A stretch of 64,000 nucleotides of DNA. Origin: Lachnospiraceae bacterium (GTDB taxonomy: Bacteria; Bacillota; Clostridia; Lachnospirales; Lachnospiraceae). The notes beneath the pieces are model-generated. The model saw only the letters and a list, made by a program, of their open reading frames with translations. It was not told the origin of the DNA and did no database searches. The translations under genes were made by a program, and so were the position numbers. The stretch covers positions 186,001 to 250,000 of the forward strand of contig CAJTFW010000004.1 of NCBI GenBank assembly GCA_910575445.1, in the 5' to 3' direction. Every line of letters begins with the position of its first letter. Within the stretch, counting starts at the first letter, position 1. Positions 45,667 through 54,315 of this stretch are shown piece after piece.

Positions 45667-46299
45667 ATGAATTGTATCATCATCGGAATTGCCGGAGGAA
45701 CCGGCTCTGGAAAGTCCACCTTTACCAGACGCCTAAAAGAAGAATTTAAAGAAAATGTAGCGGTGATTTACCATGATAACTACTATCGCCGCCAAGATGA
45801 GATTCCTTTTGAAGACCGTATCAAAGCCAACTATGACCACCCGGATTCTCTAGAGACACAACTTCTCTTAGAGCATCTTCATCTGCTTAAAGACGGCAAG
45901 GCTATTGACTGTCCGGTTTATGACTACAGTCAGCACAACCGCTCCAACGAGACCATCCATATCGAGCCAAAGCCAATTATTATCACAGAGGGTATTCTTT
46001 TACTTGCTGACAAACGCCTTAGAAACCTTTTAGACATTAAAATCTATGTAGAAGCCGACGCGGATGAGCGTATCCTTCGCCGGGTGGTAAGAGACGTCAA
46101 AGAACGCGGGCGCGATATTGACAATATTGTGGAGCAATATCTAACCACAGTCAAACCTATGCACTATCTCTATGTAGAGCCCACCAAATCCATGGCTGAT
46201 ATTATCATCAACAGCGGTATGAACAACGTCGCCTTTGATATGGTCCGCTCCAAAATCCATCTGATGCTCAGAGAACCTGATGCCAACCATATGTTATAA
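45667..46299 (+). CDS. udk: Uridine kinase-like P-loop kinase
   Basis: Udk phosphorylates uridine and cytidine in pyrimidine salvage. The 210-residue protein has the P-loop GIAGGTGSGKST, HDNYYRRQDEIPFEDR, NYDHPDSLET, PVYDYSQHNR, IITEGILLL and RRVVRDVKERGRDID. AGGAGG lies 9 nt before the ATG. It is divergent from recA and ends in a bidirectional terminator. Confidence 0.92.
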   Translation: MNCIIIGIAGGTGSGKSTFTRRLKEEFKENVAVIYHDNYYRRQDEIPFEDRIKANYDHPDSLETQLLLEHLHLLKDGKAIDCPVYDYSQHNRSNETIHIEPKPIIITEGILLLADKRLRNLLDIKIYVEADADERILRRVVRDVKERGRDIDNIVEQYLTTVKPMHYLYVEPTKSMADIIINSGMNNVAFDMVRSKIHLMLREPDANHML

Positions 46300-46307
46300 A
46301 TACAAGA

Positions 46308-46355
46308 AAAAGAATCCTAAAGCTGTGATAACACACAGCCAAAGGATTCTTTTTT
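46308..46355. terminator. Bidirectional terminator between udk and queA
   Basis: AAAGAATCCT and AGGATTCTTT flank an inner AGCTGTG/CACAGC stem, with T-runs on both strands, between converging udk and queA. Confidence 0.9.
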
Positions 46356-46357
46356 TA

Positions 46358-47383
46358 TCAAATAATCAGCATCGCATCTCCAAAACTAAAGAACCGATAC
46401 CGCTCCTTTACCGCCTCTTTATAAGCTGCCATAATCTGTTCTCGTCCAGCCAGCGCGGATACTAACATCATAAGGGTGGATTCTGGCAAATGAAAATTCG
46501 TAAGCAGCGCATCTATCAGTCGGAATTGATACCCCGGATAGATAAAAATATCGGTCCAGCCGCTGCCAGCTTTTAATATTCCATCAGCTCCAGTGGCTGA
46601 TTCTAATGTCCGGCAGCTTGTCGTACCCACAGCAATCACGCGTTTTTTATGTGCTTTGGTCTCATTGATAAGCTTTGCCTGCTTATCTTCCACCATATAG
46701 AATTCCGAATGCATATGATGTTCTTCAATCTGCTCGACCTTCACCGGCCGAAAAGTGCCAAGCCCTACATGCAGCGTAACATGGGCAATCTGCACGCCTT
46801 TATGCTGAATCTCCTGCAAAAGCTCTGGTGTAAAATGAAGCCCGGCAGTTGGCGCTGCCGCAGAACCATTATGTCTGGCATAGACGGTCTGATAGCGTGT
46901 CTTATCCTCTAATTCATGCGTAATATATGGCGGCAGTGGCATCTGTCCTAGACGGTCTAAGATTTCTTCAAAGATGCCTTCATATTGAAAGCGAATCTTT
47001 CGATTGCCGTCTTCTACTACTTCTAGCACTTCTCCCACTAAAAGCCCGTCCCCAAAACTAATCTTTGCTCCCGGTTTTGCTTTCTTTCCTGGCTTTACCA
47101 AAGTCTCCCATACATCGTCCGTCTCTCTTTTTAATAAAAGCACCTCAATTTTGGCATCTGTTCCCACCTTACTTCCAATCAGGCGGGCCGGAATCACTTT
47201 GGTATTGTTGACCACCAGACAATCTCCTGGCTCTAGATAGTCAATAATCTCCCGAAAAATATGATGCTCTGTCTTCTTCGCCTTGCGGTCTAGAAGCAAA
47301 AGCCTCGAACCCGCACGGTCTAAAAGCGGGTCCTGGGCAATCAGCTCCTTGGGAAGCTCATAATAAAAATCATGTAGATTCAT
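46358..47383 (-). CDS. queA: S-adenosylmethionine:tRNA ribosyltransferase-isomerase QueA
   Basis: QueA makes epoxyqueuosine in the wobble base of tRNA from preQ1-tRNA and SAM. The 341-residue protein shows [89 protein letters not shown] and [19 protein letters not shown]. The ATG at 47383 follows AGAGGG; a GTG two codons earlier overlaps that site. It is 15 bp after pheT, so it shares the Phe T-box transcript. Confidence 0.97.
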   Translation of the reverse strand: MNLHDFYYELPKELIAQDPLLDRAGSRLLLLDRKAKKTEHHIFREIIDYLEPGDCLVVNNTKVIPARLIGSKVGTDAKIEVLLLKRETDDVWETLVKPGKKAKPGAKISFGDGLLVGEVLEVVEDGNRKIRFQYEGIFEEILDRLGQMPLPPYITHELEDKTRYQTVYARHNGSAAAPTAGLHFTPELLQEIQHKGVQIAHVTLHVGLGTFRPVKVEQIEEHHMHSEFYMVEDKQAKLINETKAHKKRVIAVGTTSCRTLESATGADGILKAGSGWTDIFIYPGYQFRLIDALLTNFHLPESTLMMLVSALAGREQIMAAYKEAVKERYRFFSFGDAMLII

Positions 47384-47398
47384 AGTCACCCTCTGCTC

Positions 47399-49819
47399 TT
47401 ACTGCCTAAGCTCTGCGCCTAGAGACCGAAGACCATTTAAAATCTTCTTCATCACGGCTGTGATTTCTGCCTCCTCAAGCGTCTTATCCTTGGCGCGGAA
47501 CACAATCGAGTAAGCCACAGATTTATAGCCTTCCTGAATCTGAGCACCTTCATAGACATCAAAAAGCTTATAGCTCTCTAAAATATGTCCACCTCTTATT
47601 GCAATCGTCTCCTCAATCTGTCCCACCAGTATGCTCTTTGGCACCACCATGGAGATATCTCTGGTCACTGCCGGGAATTTTGCAATACCTTCGTATTTGC
47701 GGTCAAAAGTCGCCTTCTCTGTGATAGACGGCATATCTAAAACTGCCACATATGCCCGCTCACCGATACCATAAGACGCAGCCACGCTTGGATGTACCTC
47801 TCCTAGATAACCAATCTTTGTACCATCATAGAAGATATCCGCCTGGCGTCCCGGATGCAGATATGGTTTTTTAGAATTGGGGTCGTAAGTCTCTTTTTGG
47901 TGCATACCAATCTTATCTAAGAACTCCTCTACTACCCCTTTCATCGTAAAGAAATCCCCGTCTCCATACATACCAAGTGTAAACTGCATCCGTTCTTCTG
48001 GAAGCTCTGTAAGCGGAAGACTTTTTGGCAAATAAATATTTCCAAGCTCATACAGCCGAACATCTTTATTTCTTCTGTTGTAATTTGTTGCAAGAGATGT
48101 CAACATTCCGTTGAGAGAAATCGTTCTCATAATCGAGAAATCCTCTCCAAGCGGATTGGAAATCACAACTGCCTGACGCTCTATCGCATCTTCTGGAAGC
48201 AACAATTTGTCAAATACTTTCGGACTTTCAAAGCTATAGTGCATTCCCTGAGAAAATCCACAGAACTCTGCAATATCTCTGGCAACTGCCTCCACTCGTA
48301 GATAGAACGGAAGCTTCCCGGTTGTCGCCTCTCCTCTAGGAAGCGTTGTAGGAATATTGTCATATCCATAGAACCGTGCCACCTCTTCTGCAATATCTGC
48401 GCTGCGCAGAAGGTCCTGGCGAAACGTCGGAATCAAAAGCTCCTCTGTCTCTTTCTTATACGTAAGCTCTAACGGCTTAAAATAAGAAAGCATCTGCTCT
48501 TTGGTAAGCGCTGTTCCCAGAAGTGCATTGATGCGTTCTGGCTCAAATGGCACACAAATCGGCTCTTTTTTCTTCTCGTAGACATCTACAATCCCGTCAA
48601 CGACCTCACCCGCACCCAATTCCTCAATCAGCTGACAAGCACGATTAATCGCAGCCTCTGCATTGTTAGGGTCTAGTCCCTTTTCAAATTTGCCAGAAGC
48701 CTCTGTACGAAGCCCTATCTTCTTACTAGACAAACGTATGTTTGTCCCATCAAAGCAAGCTGCTTCAAAAAGCATTGTGTGTACCTGGTCTGTAATCATG
48801 GAGTTTTCACCGCCCATAATACCTGCCACACCAACTGCTTTCTCACCGTCGCAAATCATCAGCACCGAATTATCCATCGTGCGCTCCTGCCCGTCAAGCG
48901 TTACAAACTTTTCATCCTTCTTGGCCCTGCGCACCACAATCCTATGTCCGGCAATCGTATCCAAATCATAGGCATGCATTGGCTGACCATACTCTTCCAT
49001 CACATAGTTTGTAATATCAACCACATTGTTAATCGGACGAATCCCCACAGATGCCAGCCTTCTTTGCATCCACTCAGGCGAAGGAGCAAGCTTGATATTT
49101 TTCACGACTCTTGCACAATATCTAGGACAGAGGTCACTGTCCTTTACTTCCACCTCTATATAATCCCTAACGTCTCCGCCGCTTCCTTTGACCTCTACAA
49201 CCGGAGCCTTAAATTCTTTGCCAAAGGTCGCTGCCGCCTCTCTAGAAAGCCCCAGGACGCTGTAGCAGTCCACACGATTCGAGGTAATCTCAAACTCAAA
49301 TACCACATCCCGAAGTCCTAGTGCTTCTATCGCATCTGCTCCAATCTCTACATCCTCTGAAAAGATATAGATACCAAGCTCCGGCGCTTCAGGATAGAAT
49401 TCTCTGCTAGAGCCAAGCTCCTCAATCGAGCACATCATACCATCTGACTCCACACCGCGAAGCTTTCCTTTTTTAATCTTAATCCCGCCAGGAGTCATCT
49501 TGCCATCATGCCCGCCAGCTACACGACCTCCAGCAAGCACTACCGGAACCTTATCTCCCTCTTTTACATTGGGCGCGCCTGTCACAATCTGAATTGGCTT
49601 TTCTTCCCCTATATTTACCTGACAGATAATCAGTTTATCTGCATCAGGATGTCTCTCAATCTTCTCAATCTGTCCAATGACAATCTGCTCTAAGTCTGCA
49701 TCTAACTTCTGATACCCTTCCACCTTTGAGCCCGACAATGTCATAGCATCCGTAAATTCCTGTGCGGTCACATCCAAATCCGGCACATATGTTTTCATCC
49801 ACGATAACGATGTATTCAT
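47399..49819 (-). CDS. pheT: Phenylalanyl-tRNA synthetase beta subunit
   Basis: PheT forms the alpha2-beta2 enzyme with PheS; it holds the editing site and tRNA anticodon-binding parts. The 806-residue protein has the tRNA-binding OB domain (~40-150, IVIGQIEKIERHPDADKLIICQVNIG), the B3/B4 editing domain (GLDPNNAEAAINRACQLI), the catalytic-like domain and the C-terminal FDX-ACB domain (KFPAVTRDISMVVPKSI...FRAKDKTLEEAEI). It is 20 bp downstream of pheS. Confidence 0.98.
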   Translation of the reverse strand: MNTSLSWMKTYVPDLDVTAQEFTDAMTLSGSKVEGYQKLDADLEQIVIGQIEKIERHPDADKLIICQVNIGEEKPIQIVTGAPNVKEGDKVPVVLAGGRVAGGHDGKMTPGGIKIKKGKLRGVESDGMMCSIEELGSSREFYPEAPELGIYIFSEDVEIGADAIEALGLRDVVFEFEITSNRVDCYSVLGLSREAAATFGKEFKAPVVEVKGSGGDVRDYIEVEVKDSDLCPRYCARVVKNIKLAPSPEWMQRRLASVGIRPINNVVDITNYVMEEYGQPMHAYDLDTIAGHRIVVRRAKKDEKFVTLDGQERTMDNSVLMICDGEKAVGVAGIMGGENSMITDQVHTMLFEAACFDGTNIRLSSKKIGLRTEASGKFEKGLDPNNAEAAINRACQLIEELGAGEVVDGIVDVYEKKKEPICVPFEPERINALLGTALTKEQMLSYFKPLELTYKKETEELLIPTFRQDLLRSADIAEEVARFYGYDNIPTTLPRGEATTGKLPFYLRVEAVARDIAEFCGFSQGMHYSFESPKVFDKLLLPEDAIERQAVVISNPLGEDFSIMRTISLNGMLTSLATNYNRRNKDVRLYELGNIYLPKSLPLTELPEERMQFTLGMYGDGDFFTMKGVVEEFLDKIGMHQKETYDPNSKKPYLHPGRQADIFYDGTKIGYLGEVHPSVAASYGIGERAYVAVLDMPSITEKATFDRKYEGIAKFPAVTRDISMVVPKSILVGQIEETIAIRGGHILESYKLFDVYEGAQIQEGYKSVAYSIVFRAKDKTLEEAEITAVMKKILNGLRSLGAELRQ

Positions 49820-49839
49820 CCTTTTTCTACCTCCTCTTC

Positions 49840-50859
49840 CTAAAATTGACGTAAGAACCGAATATCATTCTCATACAGAAGTCTCATATCATCAATCTCA
49901 TATTTTAAAAGTGCAATCCGCTCAAGTCCTACGCCAAAAGCAAATCCCGTATACTCCTCTGGGTCAATCCCGCACATCTCAAGCACATGCGGATGTACCA
50001 TTCCACAGCCCAAAATCTCAATCCATCCAGACCCTTTACAGAACCTGCATCCCTTGCCACCACATTTAAAACAAGAGACATCCACTTCCGCACTTGGCTC
50101 TGTAAATGGGAAATGATGCGGACGGAATTTGGTCTTCGTCTGTTCTCCAAAAAGCTCTTTGGCAAATTCTTCTAGTGTTCCCTTTAAATCTGCAAATGTG
50201 ATATTTTTATCAATCACAAGCCCCTCAATCTGATGGAAAGACGGAGAATGTGTCGCATCCACCTCATCCGAACGGAACACGCGCCCCGGAGAAATCATAC
50301 GAATTGGAAGTTTCCCCTTCTCCATTGTACGTGCCTGTACAGGCGATGTCTGTGTCCGAAGCACAATCTCCTTATTAATATAGAAGGTATCCTGCTCATC
50401 CTTCGCCGGATGATTTGCCGGAATATTTAATTTTTCAAAGTTATAGAGGTCATACTCCACCTCTGGCCCTTCAATCACTTCATATCCCATCCCGATAAAG
50501 ATACGCTCCACTTCCTCAAGCGCAATCGTATTTGGATGTCTGTGTCCCACCTGATTCTTCTTTGCCGGAAGTGTTACATCAATCACTTCGGTCTTTAGTT
50601 TCATCTCCAGGATTATCTGGTCCATATGCTTTTTCGCATCTTCTAAGACCCTCTCAATCTCTGCTCTTGTATCATTCACTAATTGCCCAAAAGCCGGCCG
50701 CTCCTCCGGTGCCACATCTTTCATACTCTTCAAAAGAGCTGTCAATTCTCCCTTCTTACCAAGCACAGACACCCGCACATCATTCAAAGCTTCTGGACTC
50801 TTAGATGCCTGAATCCTCGCAACTGCTTCTTCTCTGATTTTCTGCAATGTCTCTTTCAT
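49840..50859 (-). CDS. pheS: Phenylalanyl-tRNA synthetase alpha subunit
   Basis: PheS carries the aminoacylation site for phenylalanine. The 339-residue protein has the N-terminal coiled coil (RIQASKSPEALNDVRVSVLGKKGELTALLKSM), GHRHPNTIALEEVERIFIGMGYEV, motif 2 (PGRVFRSDEVDATHSPSFHQIEGL), FTEPSAEVDVSCF, and motif 3 GFAFGVGLERIALLKY. A small zinc-like cluster (CFKCGGKGCRFCKGSG) is present near residue 270. The ATG at 50859 follows GGAAGGAG; it is preceded by a T-box leader. Confidence 0.98.
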   Translation of the reverse strand: MKETLQKIREEAVARIQASKSPEALNDVRVSVLGKKGELTALLKSMKDVAPEERPAFGQLVNDTRAEIERVLEDAKKHMDQIILEMKLKTEVIDVTLPAKKNQVGHRHPNTIALEEVERIFIGMGYEVIEGPEVEYDLYNFEKLNIPANHPAKDEQDTFYINKEIVLRTQTSPVQARTMEKGKLPIRMISPGRVFRSDEVDATHSPSFHQIEGLVIDKNITFADLKGTLEEFAKELFGEQTKTKFRPHHFPFTEPSAEVDVSCFKCGGKGCRFCKGSGWIEILGCGMVHPHVLEMCGIDPEEYTGFAFGVGLERIALLKYEIDDMRLLYENDIRFLRQF

Positions 50860-50882
50860 CTCTCTACTCCTTCCCAAAAAAT

Positions 50883-51132
50883 AAAAAAAGTCCCGTCTCC
50901 AACAAAGGGACGAAACTTATACTCCGCGGTACCACCCTGATTCCTGGCAAATACCAGGCACTCATCCTGCGTAACGTGCAGACACGTCACCCCCTACTTA
51001 ACCTTTCAAGGGCGCTGCTCCAGTGCGAAATTCACAATTCTCCCTGAACCTGAGTGGGCTTTCAGCCGCTGACCCTCTCTCTCTGTTGGAAAGAAGAATG
51101 TTACTAACACCTTCGATGCATTTTCTGTATCA
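50883..51132 (-). promoter_or_regulatory. T-box leader of pheS-pheT-queA
   Basis: A ~250-nt minus-strand leader with the T-box signature AGGGTGGTACCGCGG (50924-50938) followed by a terminator stem GTCCC/GGGAC and seven Ts (50884-50911). A UUC triplet precedes GCACUGGAGC in the stem I region, at the same relative place as CUC in the leuA leader, giving Phe as specifier. Uncharged Phe-tRNA should promote antitermination. Confidence 0.92.
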
Positions 51133-51138
51133 ATGATT

Positions 51139-51167
51139 ACTATAGCAAGTCAAAGAAGGAAAGTCAA
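51139..51167 (-). promoter_or_regulatory. Sigma-A promoter of the pheS leader
   Basis: TTGACT and TATAGT with a 17-bp spacer; start expected about 51132, at the 5' end of the T-box leader. Confidence 0.82.
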
Positions 51168-51190
51168 GGGGTTTTTATGTTTTTGAGATA

Positions 51191-51628
51191 AGGGACGCCC
51201 GCCACGGCCTGGTAGATGTTCCTTCCAGACCCCGCTCTCGCTTAATGAACGCCTATAGCGGTACTAAGCTCGCGACTGCGCGTGCCGCTTGCGCTCGCTA
51301 AGTGCCGATGGCGTCCAATGGGTCTTGCAGGAACATCTACCAGACCATGTCGGGCTGTGCGTTGGCTCCGATACCTACGCTTCAGGCAGAACACTACCCT
51401 CATCTCCCTACACAACACTACGCGGTAGTGTTCTATATCCTATAGCTGGTCGTAGTCAGCCAGGGCGGGAGGGTCATAGGTTCCTGAAAGACCCATTGGA
51501 CGCCATCGGCACTTAATGAGCGCAAGCGGCGCTAAGCCGCGCAGTCGCGAATTTAGTACCGCTATAGGCGTTCATTAAGCGAGAGCGGGGTCTGGAAGGA
51601 ACCTATGACCCTCCCGCCCTAGCGTCCT
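51191..51628 (-). repeat. Palindromic element E3 (full copy)
   Basis: A 438-bp copy, inverted on the window relative to E2, but with the same orientation relative to its upstream gene (yihY, minus strand), whose stop is 26 bp away. In that sense module A has an outer stem with GGCGGGAGGGTCATAGGTTCC and matching complement; module B has CTGGTAGATGTTCC. The core of module A carries an extra GCGGC-loop-GCCGC tip not seen in E1 or E2. The centre holds AACACTAC-GCG-GTAGTGTT. Confidence 0.9.
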
Positions 51629-51654
51629 CCATATCATAAAATATAGATTTCAAA

Positions 51655-52476
51655 CTACCATCGAAGTCCCACACTTTTTTCTTCGCGTAAGTGGTTAAGC
51701 TCCATCCCAATCAATACTATATACATCACAAAATACAGCCAAAACATCAAAAGTACAAGTGTTGTCAGGCTTCCATACATATTAAAGGCATGGCTATACT
51801 CAATATAGATAGAAAAACCATAAGAGAACAAATACCATCCTGCCGCTGCAAAAATAGCTCCTGGAAACTGTTCAATAAAACTTGCTCTTCGATTTGGCAG
51901 TATCATATAAAGCAGTGCAAAAAACAACATAAACAGTGCTAACATCACAACCAGACGAAAAGATAAAATCACCCTGGTAAAAATAGCCAAAAATGGAAAA
52001 TATACTGCAAAAAGCTCATGTATGGATGTTCCAAAGACAATCAGCAATAACGTAACTACAATTAAGACTGCGAACATCAGTGCGAATACCGCCCCTCTTA
52101 GGCGCATCAGCACATAATTGGGATTTCGCTCGACCTTGCAGATAACATTCATCCCTTTATTCAGTGCCATAAAGCTCTTTCCTGCTGACCATACGGTTAA
52201 CAGTGCTGAGATAGACACCGTTGCCACGGTCCGGCTGTACATCTCATCTAAGATACCAAGCAGCCAGCTTTGAAATCCCAGAGGAATCACATCCCGAATC
52301 AGCTCATAGAGGTCTGCCTTCCCAAGTCCTGTAAACTGTATCACCGACAGCAGCAGAATAATCAGCGGCAAAAAAGAAAGCATAATAAAATACGCCGACT
52401 GTGCGGCATACGCCCCCACATGATTTTTCTCCATCTCCCGCTTTATATCCAGTATGGACGTTATCAAACGTATCAT
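51655..52476 (-). CDS. YihY/BrkB family membrane protein
   Basis: A 273-residue integral membrane protein with about six helices. The opening (MEKNHVGAYAAQSAYFIMLSFLPLIILLLSVI) and the later RRASFIEQFPGAIFAAAGWYLFSYGFSIYIEYSHAFNMYGSLTTLVLLMFWLYFVMYIVLIGMELN segment are diagnostic of the YihY/BrkB family, once misnamed RNase BN. Function is not established; a transport or envelope role is usually assumed. It is 26 bp after the SpoIID-like gene and is followed by element E3 with no other terminator. Confidence 0.88.
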   Translation of the reverse strand: MIRLITSILDIKREMEKNHVGAYAAQSAYFIMLSFLPLIILLLSVIQFTGLGKADLYELIRDVIPLGFQSWLLGILDEMYSRTVATVSISALLTVWSAGKSFMALNKGMNVICKVERNPNYVLMRLRGAVFALMFAVLIVVTLLLIVFGTSIHELFAVYFPFLAIFTRVILSFRLVVMLALFMLFFALLYMILPNRRASFIEQFPGAIFAAAGWYLFSYGFSIYIEYSHAFNMYGSLTTLVLLMFWLYFVMYIVLIGMELNHLREEKSVGLRW

Positions 52477-52502
52477 AATCTATACCCATTTCTTTCAAAT
52501 AA

Positions 52503-53816
52503 TCACGACCCTAGTTTTGCAAGCCGTATCTCGTTATAAAAAAATGTTAAAATCTCCTCATACCCGTACCCTTGTTCTGCTAAAACCCTGGCTCCGTTCT
52601 GGCTCATCCCGGCTCCATGTCCTAAGCCGCCGCCATAGACTTGATATCCTGTCAGGGATTTATCCTCAAATACCGGCTCCATCACAAAGTATCCGCTTGG
52701 TAAGAGATTGCCGCCTTCTCCGATGCTTCCGTCATTTTTCTGAATCTCGCCTCCTGGAATCCCAAGCATCAGACGAATATTGTATTCATATTTTACTTTT
52801 AAGGTTCCTTCTGAGCCTTTTAAGAGCATCTCATGTACAACTCCTCCGGTATTTCGCCCGATAATCTTTGCTTCCTCTATGCTTCCTATCGTGTCCACTT
52901 CTTCCCAGACATATTCTGTCCCATCCTCCAACAAAATCCCATCTTCTGAGCGCTGTGCTCTTGCTTTTGCCCAGGTCGCCACATTTTCCTCTATCTGCGT
53001 AAGAGGTACATAGAGGCTCCAGCGATACCAGGGTTCTGTAATCTCAAAATCTCCTTCGTGCTTTTTTCGGATAAATTCTGAAAATGTCTCTTCGTCTGTC
53101 AAATCCCGCTTTGTAGTTGAAGTACCAACTCGTCTGCCTTTTATGTAGGGGCTTTGATTTCTGTCGCCCTTTTCCCAGATATTTTCATCTGTGCTGCTTC
53201 CGCATGAAGTGGAAAAATAATATGCCTTCACCGGACCATCTCCATAGAGCATAATCTGCCCTTCTGTCGCTTCTACCGCCTCATCTGTTGTCTCCTGGCG
53301 CTCAATATGATTGTAGACCTGGTAAGAGACGCTGTCATTGACATGAGCCTTATACTGTGGATAGGCATATTCTCTCATCTGCCACACGGCATAAGTCCTT
53401 GCACAGACTGCCTGCGCTTTCAGGGCTTCTTTGGCATAGGTGGAAGGCATCTCACTGGGCACTACCCGACATAGATAATCTTCTAATGGCACCTCATTGA
53501 CAATCACCCATCCTTCTTCTTCCTCAAAATATTCTAACGCTCCCGGATATTCTCTTTCTAACTCTTTTTCTCTATGGTAGATACCCCCATCGTCTGCAAG
53601 AATCAGTACCCGAATCTTAGCATCTGCTCCTGGCATCTCCCACACTTCCTCTGGTTCAAACGTATGTTCTTCTTCCTTGGGAATCTCCAGACGCTCGGCT
53701 TCCTCTGGCCTATGCTCCTCGGATTCTCTTATGGACCTTGGCATAATCAATAGAATAAAAAATCCCAAAAGAACAACAAGTAGCATTGCCTTTTGTTTTA
53801 GTCGCTTTTTGTACAT
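52503..53816 (-). CDS. SpoIID/LytB-domain protein
   Basis: A membrane-anchored cell-wall enzyme of 437 aa. It has one N-terminal membrane helix (AMLLVVLLGFFILLIM), an acidic spacer, and the SpoIID domain from ~110 on: VPLEDYLCRVVPSEMPSTYAKEALKAQAVCARTYAVWQM (catalytic Glu in PSEMP) and a C-terminal GHGAGMSQNGARVLAEQGYGYEEILTFFYNEI. SpoIID is a lytic transglycosylase in spore engulfment; this one is longer than usual, so a SpoIID paralogue is also possible. The ATG at 53816 follows GGGAGGGG. The 6S RNA gene lies directly upstream. Confidence 0.85.
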   Translation of the reverse strand: MYKKRLKQKAMLLVVLLGFFILLIMPRSIRESEEHRPEEAERLEIPKEEEHTFEPEEVWEMPGADAKIRVLILADDGGIYHREKELEREYPGALEYFEEEEGWVIVNEVPLEDYLCRVVPSEMPSTYAKEALKAQAVCARTYAVWQMREYAYPQYKAHVNDSVSYQVYNHIERQETTDEAVEATEGQIMLYGDGPVKAYYFSTSCGSSTDENIWEKGDRNQSPYIKGRRVGTSTTKRDLTDEETFSEFIRKKHEGDFEITEPWYRWSLYVPLTQIEENVATWAKARAQRSEDGILLEDGTEYVWEEVDTIGSIEEAKIIGRNTGGVVHEMLLKGSEGTLKVKYEYNIRLMLGIPGGEIQKNDGSIGEGGNLLPSGYFVMEPVFEDKSLTGYQVYGGGLGHGAGMSQNGARVLAEQGYGYEEILTFFYNEIRLAKLGS

Positions 53817-53840
53817 CCTAGCCCCTCCCACAATGGTCCG

Positions 53841-53875
53841 AAAAAAAACGGGTACTGCACCCTATGCAATACCCG
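53841..53875 (-). terminator. Terminator of the 6S RNA gene
   Basis: CGGGTA and TACCCG pair around a 15-nt loop, followed by eight Ts on the minus strand. It separates the 6S gene from the SpoIID-like gene. Confidence 0.85.
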
Positions 53876-53884
53876 ATATCTTCC

Positions 53885-54077
53885 GATTCCCAAAGTGCCG
53901 TTCCCTGTATTTTGACGCCTAGCCAGAAGCTAGGTGGGTGACCTCAACAAGCCTTCAGCCTTCCACTGGCGTCCATAGAACGGAGGCGTGACATCCGACT
54001 TGAGATATTGGAATCCCATAAACGTAAATGTAGGTTCAAAATAACAGGGCCATCGAACACCCCAGGAAATCTGTAAC
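53885..54077 (-). ncRNA. ssrS: 6S RNA
   Basis: A minus-strand RNA of ~190 nt bounded by a strong promoter and a terminator, with no reading frame. Its 5' part (TTTCCTGGGGTGTTCGATGG) can pair with its 3' part (GGCACTTTGGGAA, and CCCTG with CAGGG), closing a long rod with a central bubble, and the GTTATTTTGAACC stretch is typical of Firmicute 6S RNA. 6S RNA mimics an open promoter and binds the housekeeping RNA polymerase in stationary phase. Identification is from pattern and structure by eye; ends are approximate. Confidence 0.78.
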
Positions 54078-54080
54078 TCT

Positions 54081-54109
54081 AGTATAACCTATTTTCTCTG
54101 ATTTGACAA
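54081..54109 (-). promoter_or_regulatory. Sigma-A promoter of 6S RNA
   Basis: TTGTCA and TATACT with a 17-bp spacer on the minus strand, placing the start near 54076. The ~170 bp between here and the pckA terminator hold nothing else I can identify. Confidence 0.82.
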
Positions 54110-54280
54110 CCACAGTGCACAAAAACTTCTTCCATTTTTACAATTTTCTGGAAAAACTGACAAAAATACAACATCTATTTCTGTTAGAATTCGTCAAATT
54201 TACTTTTCCAAAAATTACCTCTTAGCACTTATGCTCTATTGTATGTCCTGTTCTTTTACTTTATGACTTCTGCCGGTAAA

Positions 54281-54306
54281 AAGAGCGCCGCACAGGCAGC
54301 GCTCTT
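54281..54306 (-). terminator. Terminator of pckA
   Basis: AAGAGCGC and GCGCTCTT pair around a short loop, followed by TTTTTACC on the minus strand, 9 bp after the pckA stop. Confidence 0.88.
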
Positions 54307-54315
54307 ATAAAACTC

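Noticed and set aside
51289-51516. 75-codon open frame conserved in E3 and E4 (also 61228-61455, and a shorter one in E2)
   Set aside because: The frame runs through both palindromic modules, so its ends are fixed by the repeat itself; the part in E2 is shifted by indels, there is no ribosome site, and the product has no protein-like pattern.
53849-54077. Metabolite riboswitch or T-box upstream of the SpoIID-like gene
   Set aside because: No T-box signature (GGTACCGCG) is present, and a terminator separates the RNA from the gene; the closing stem fits 6S RNA better.
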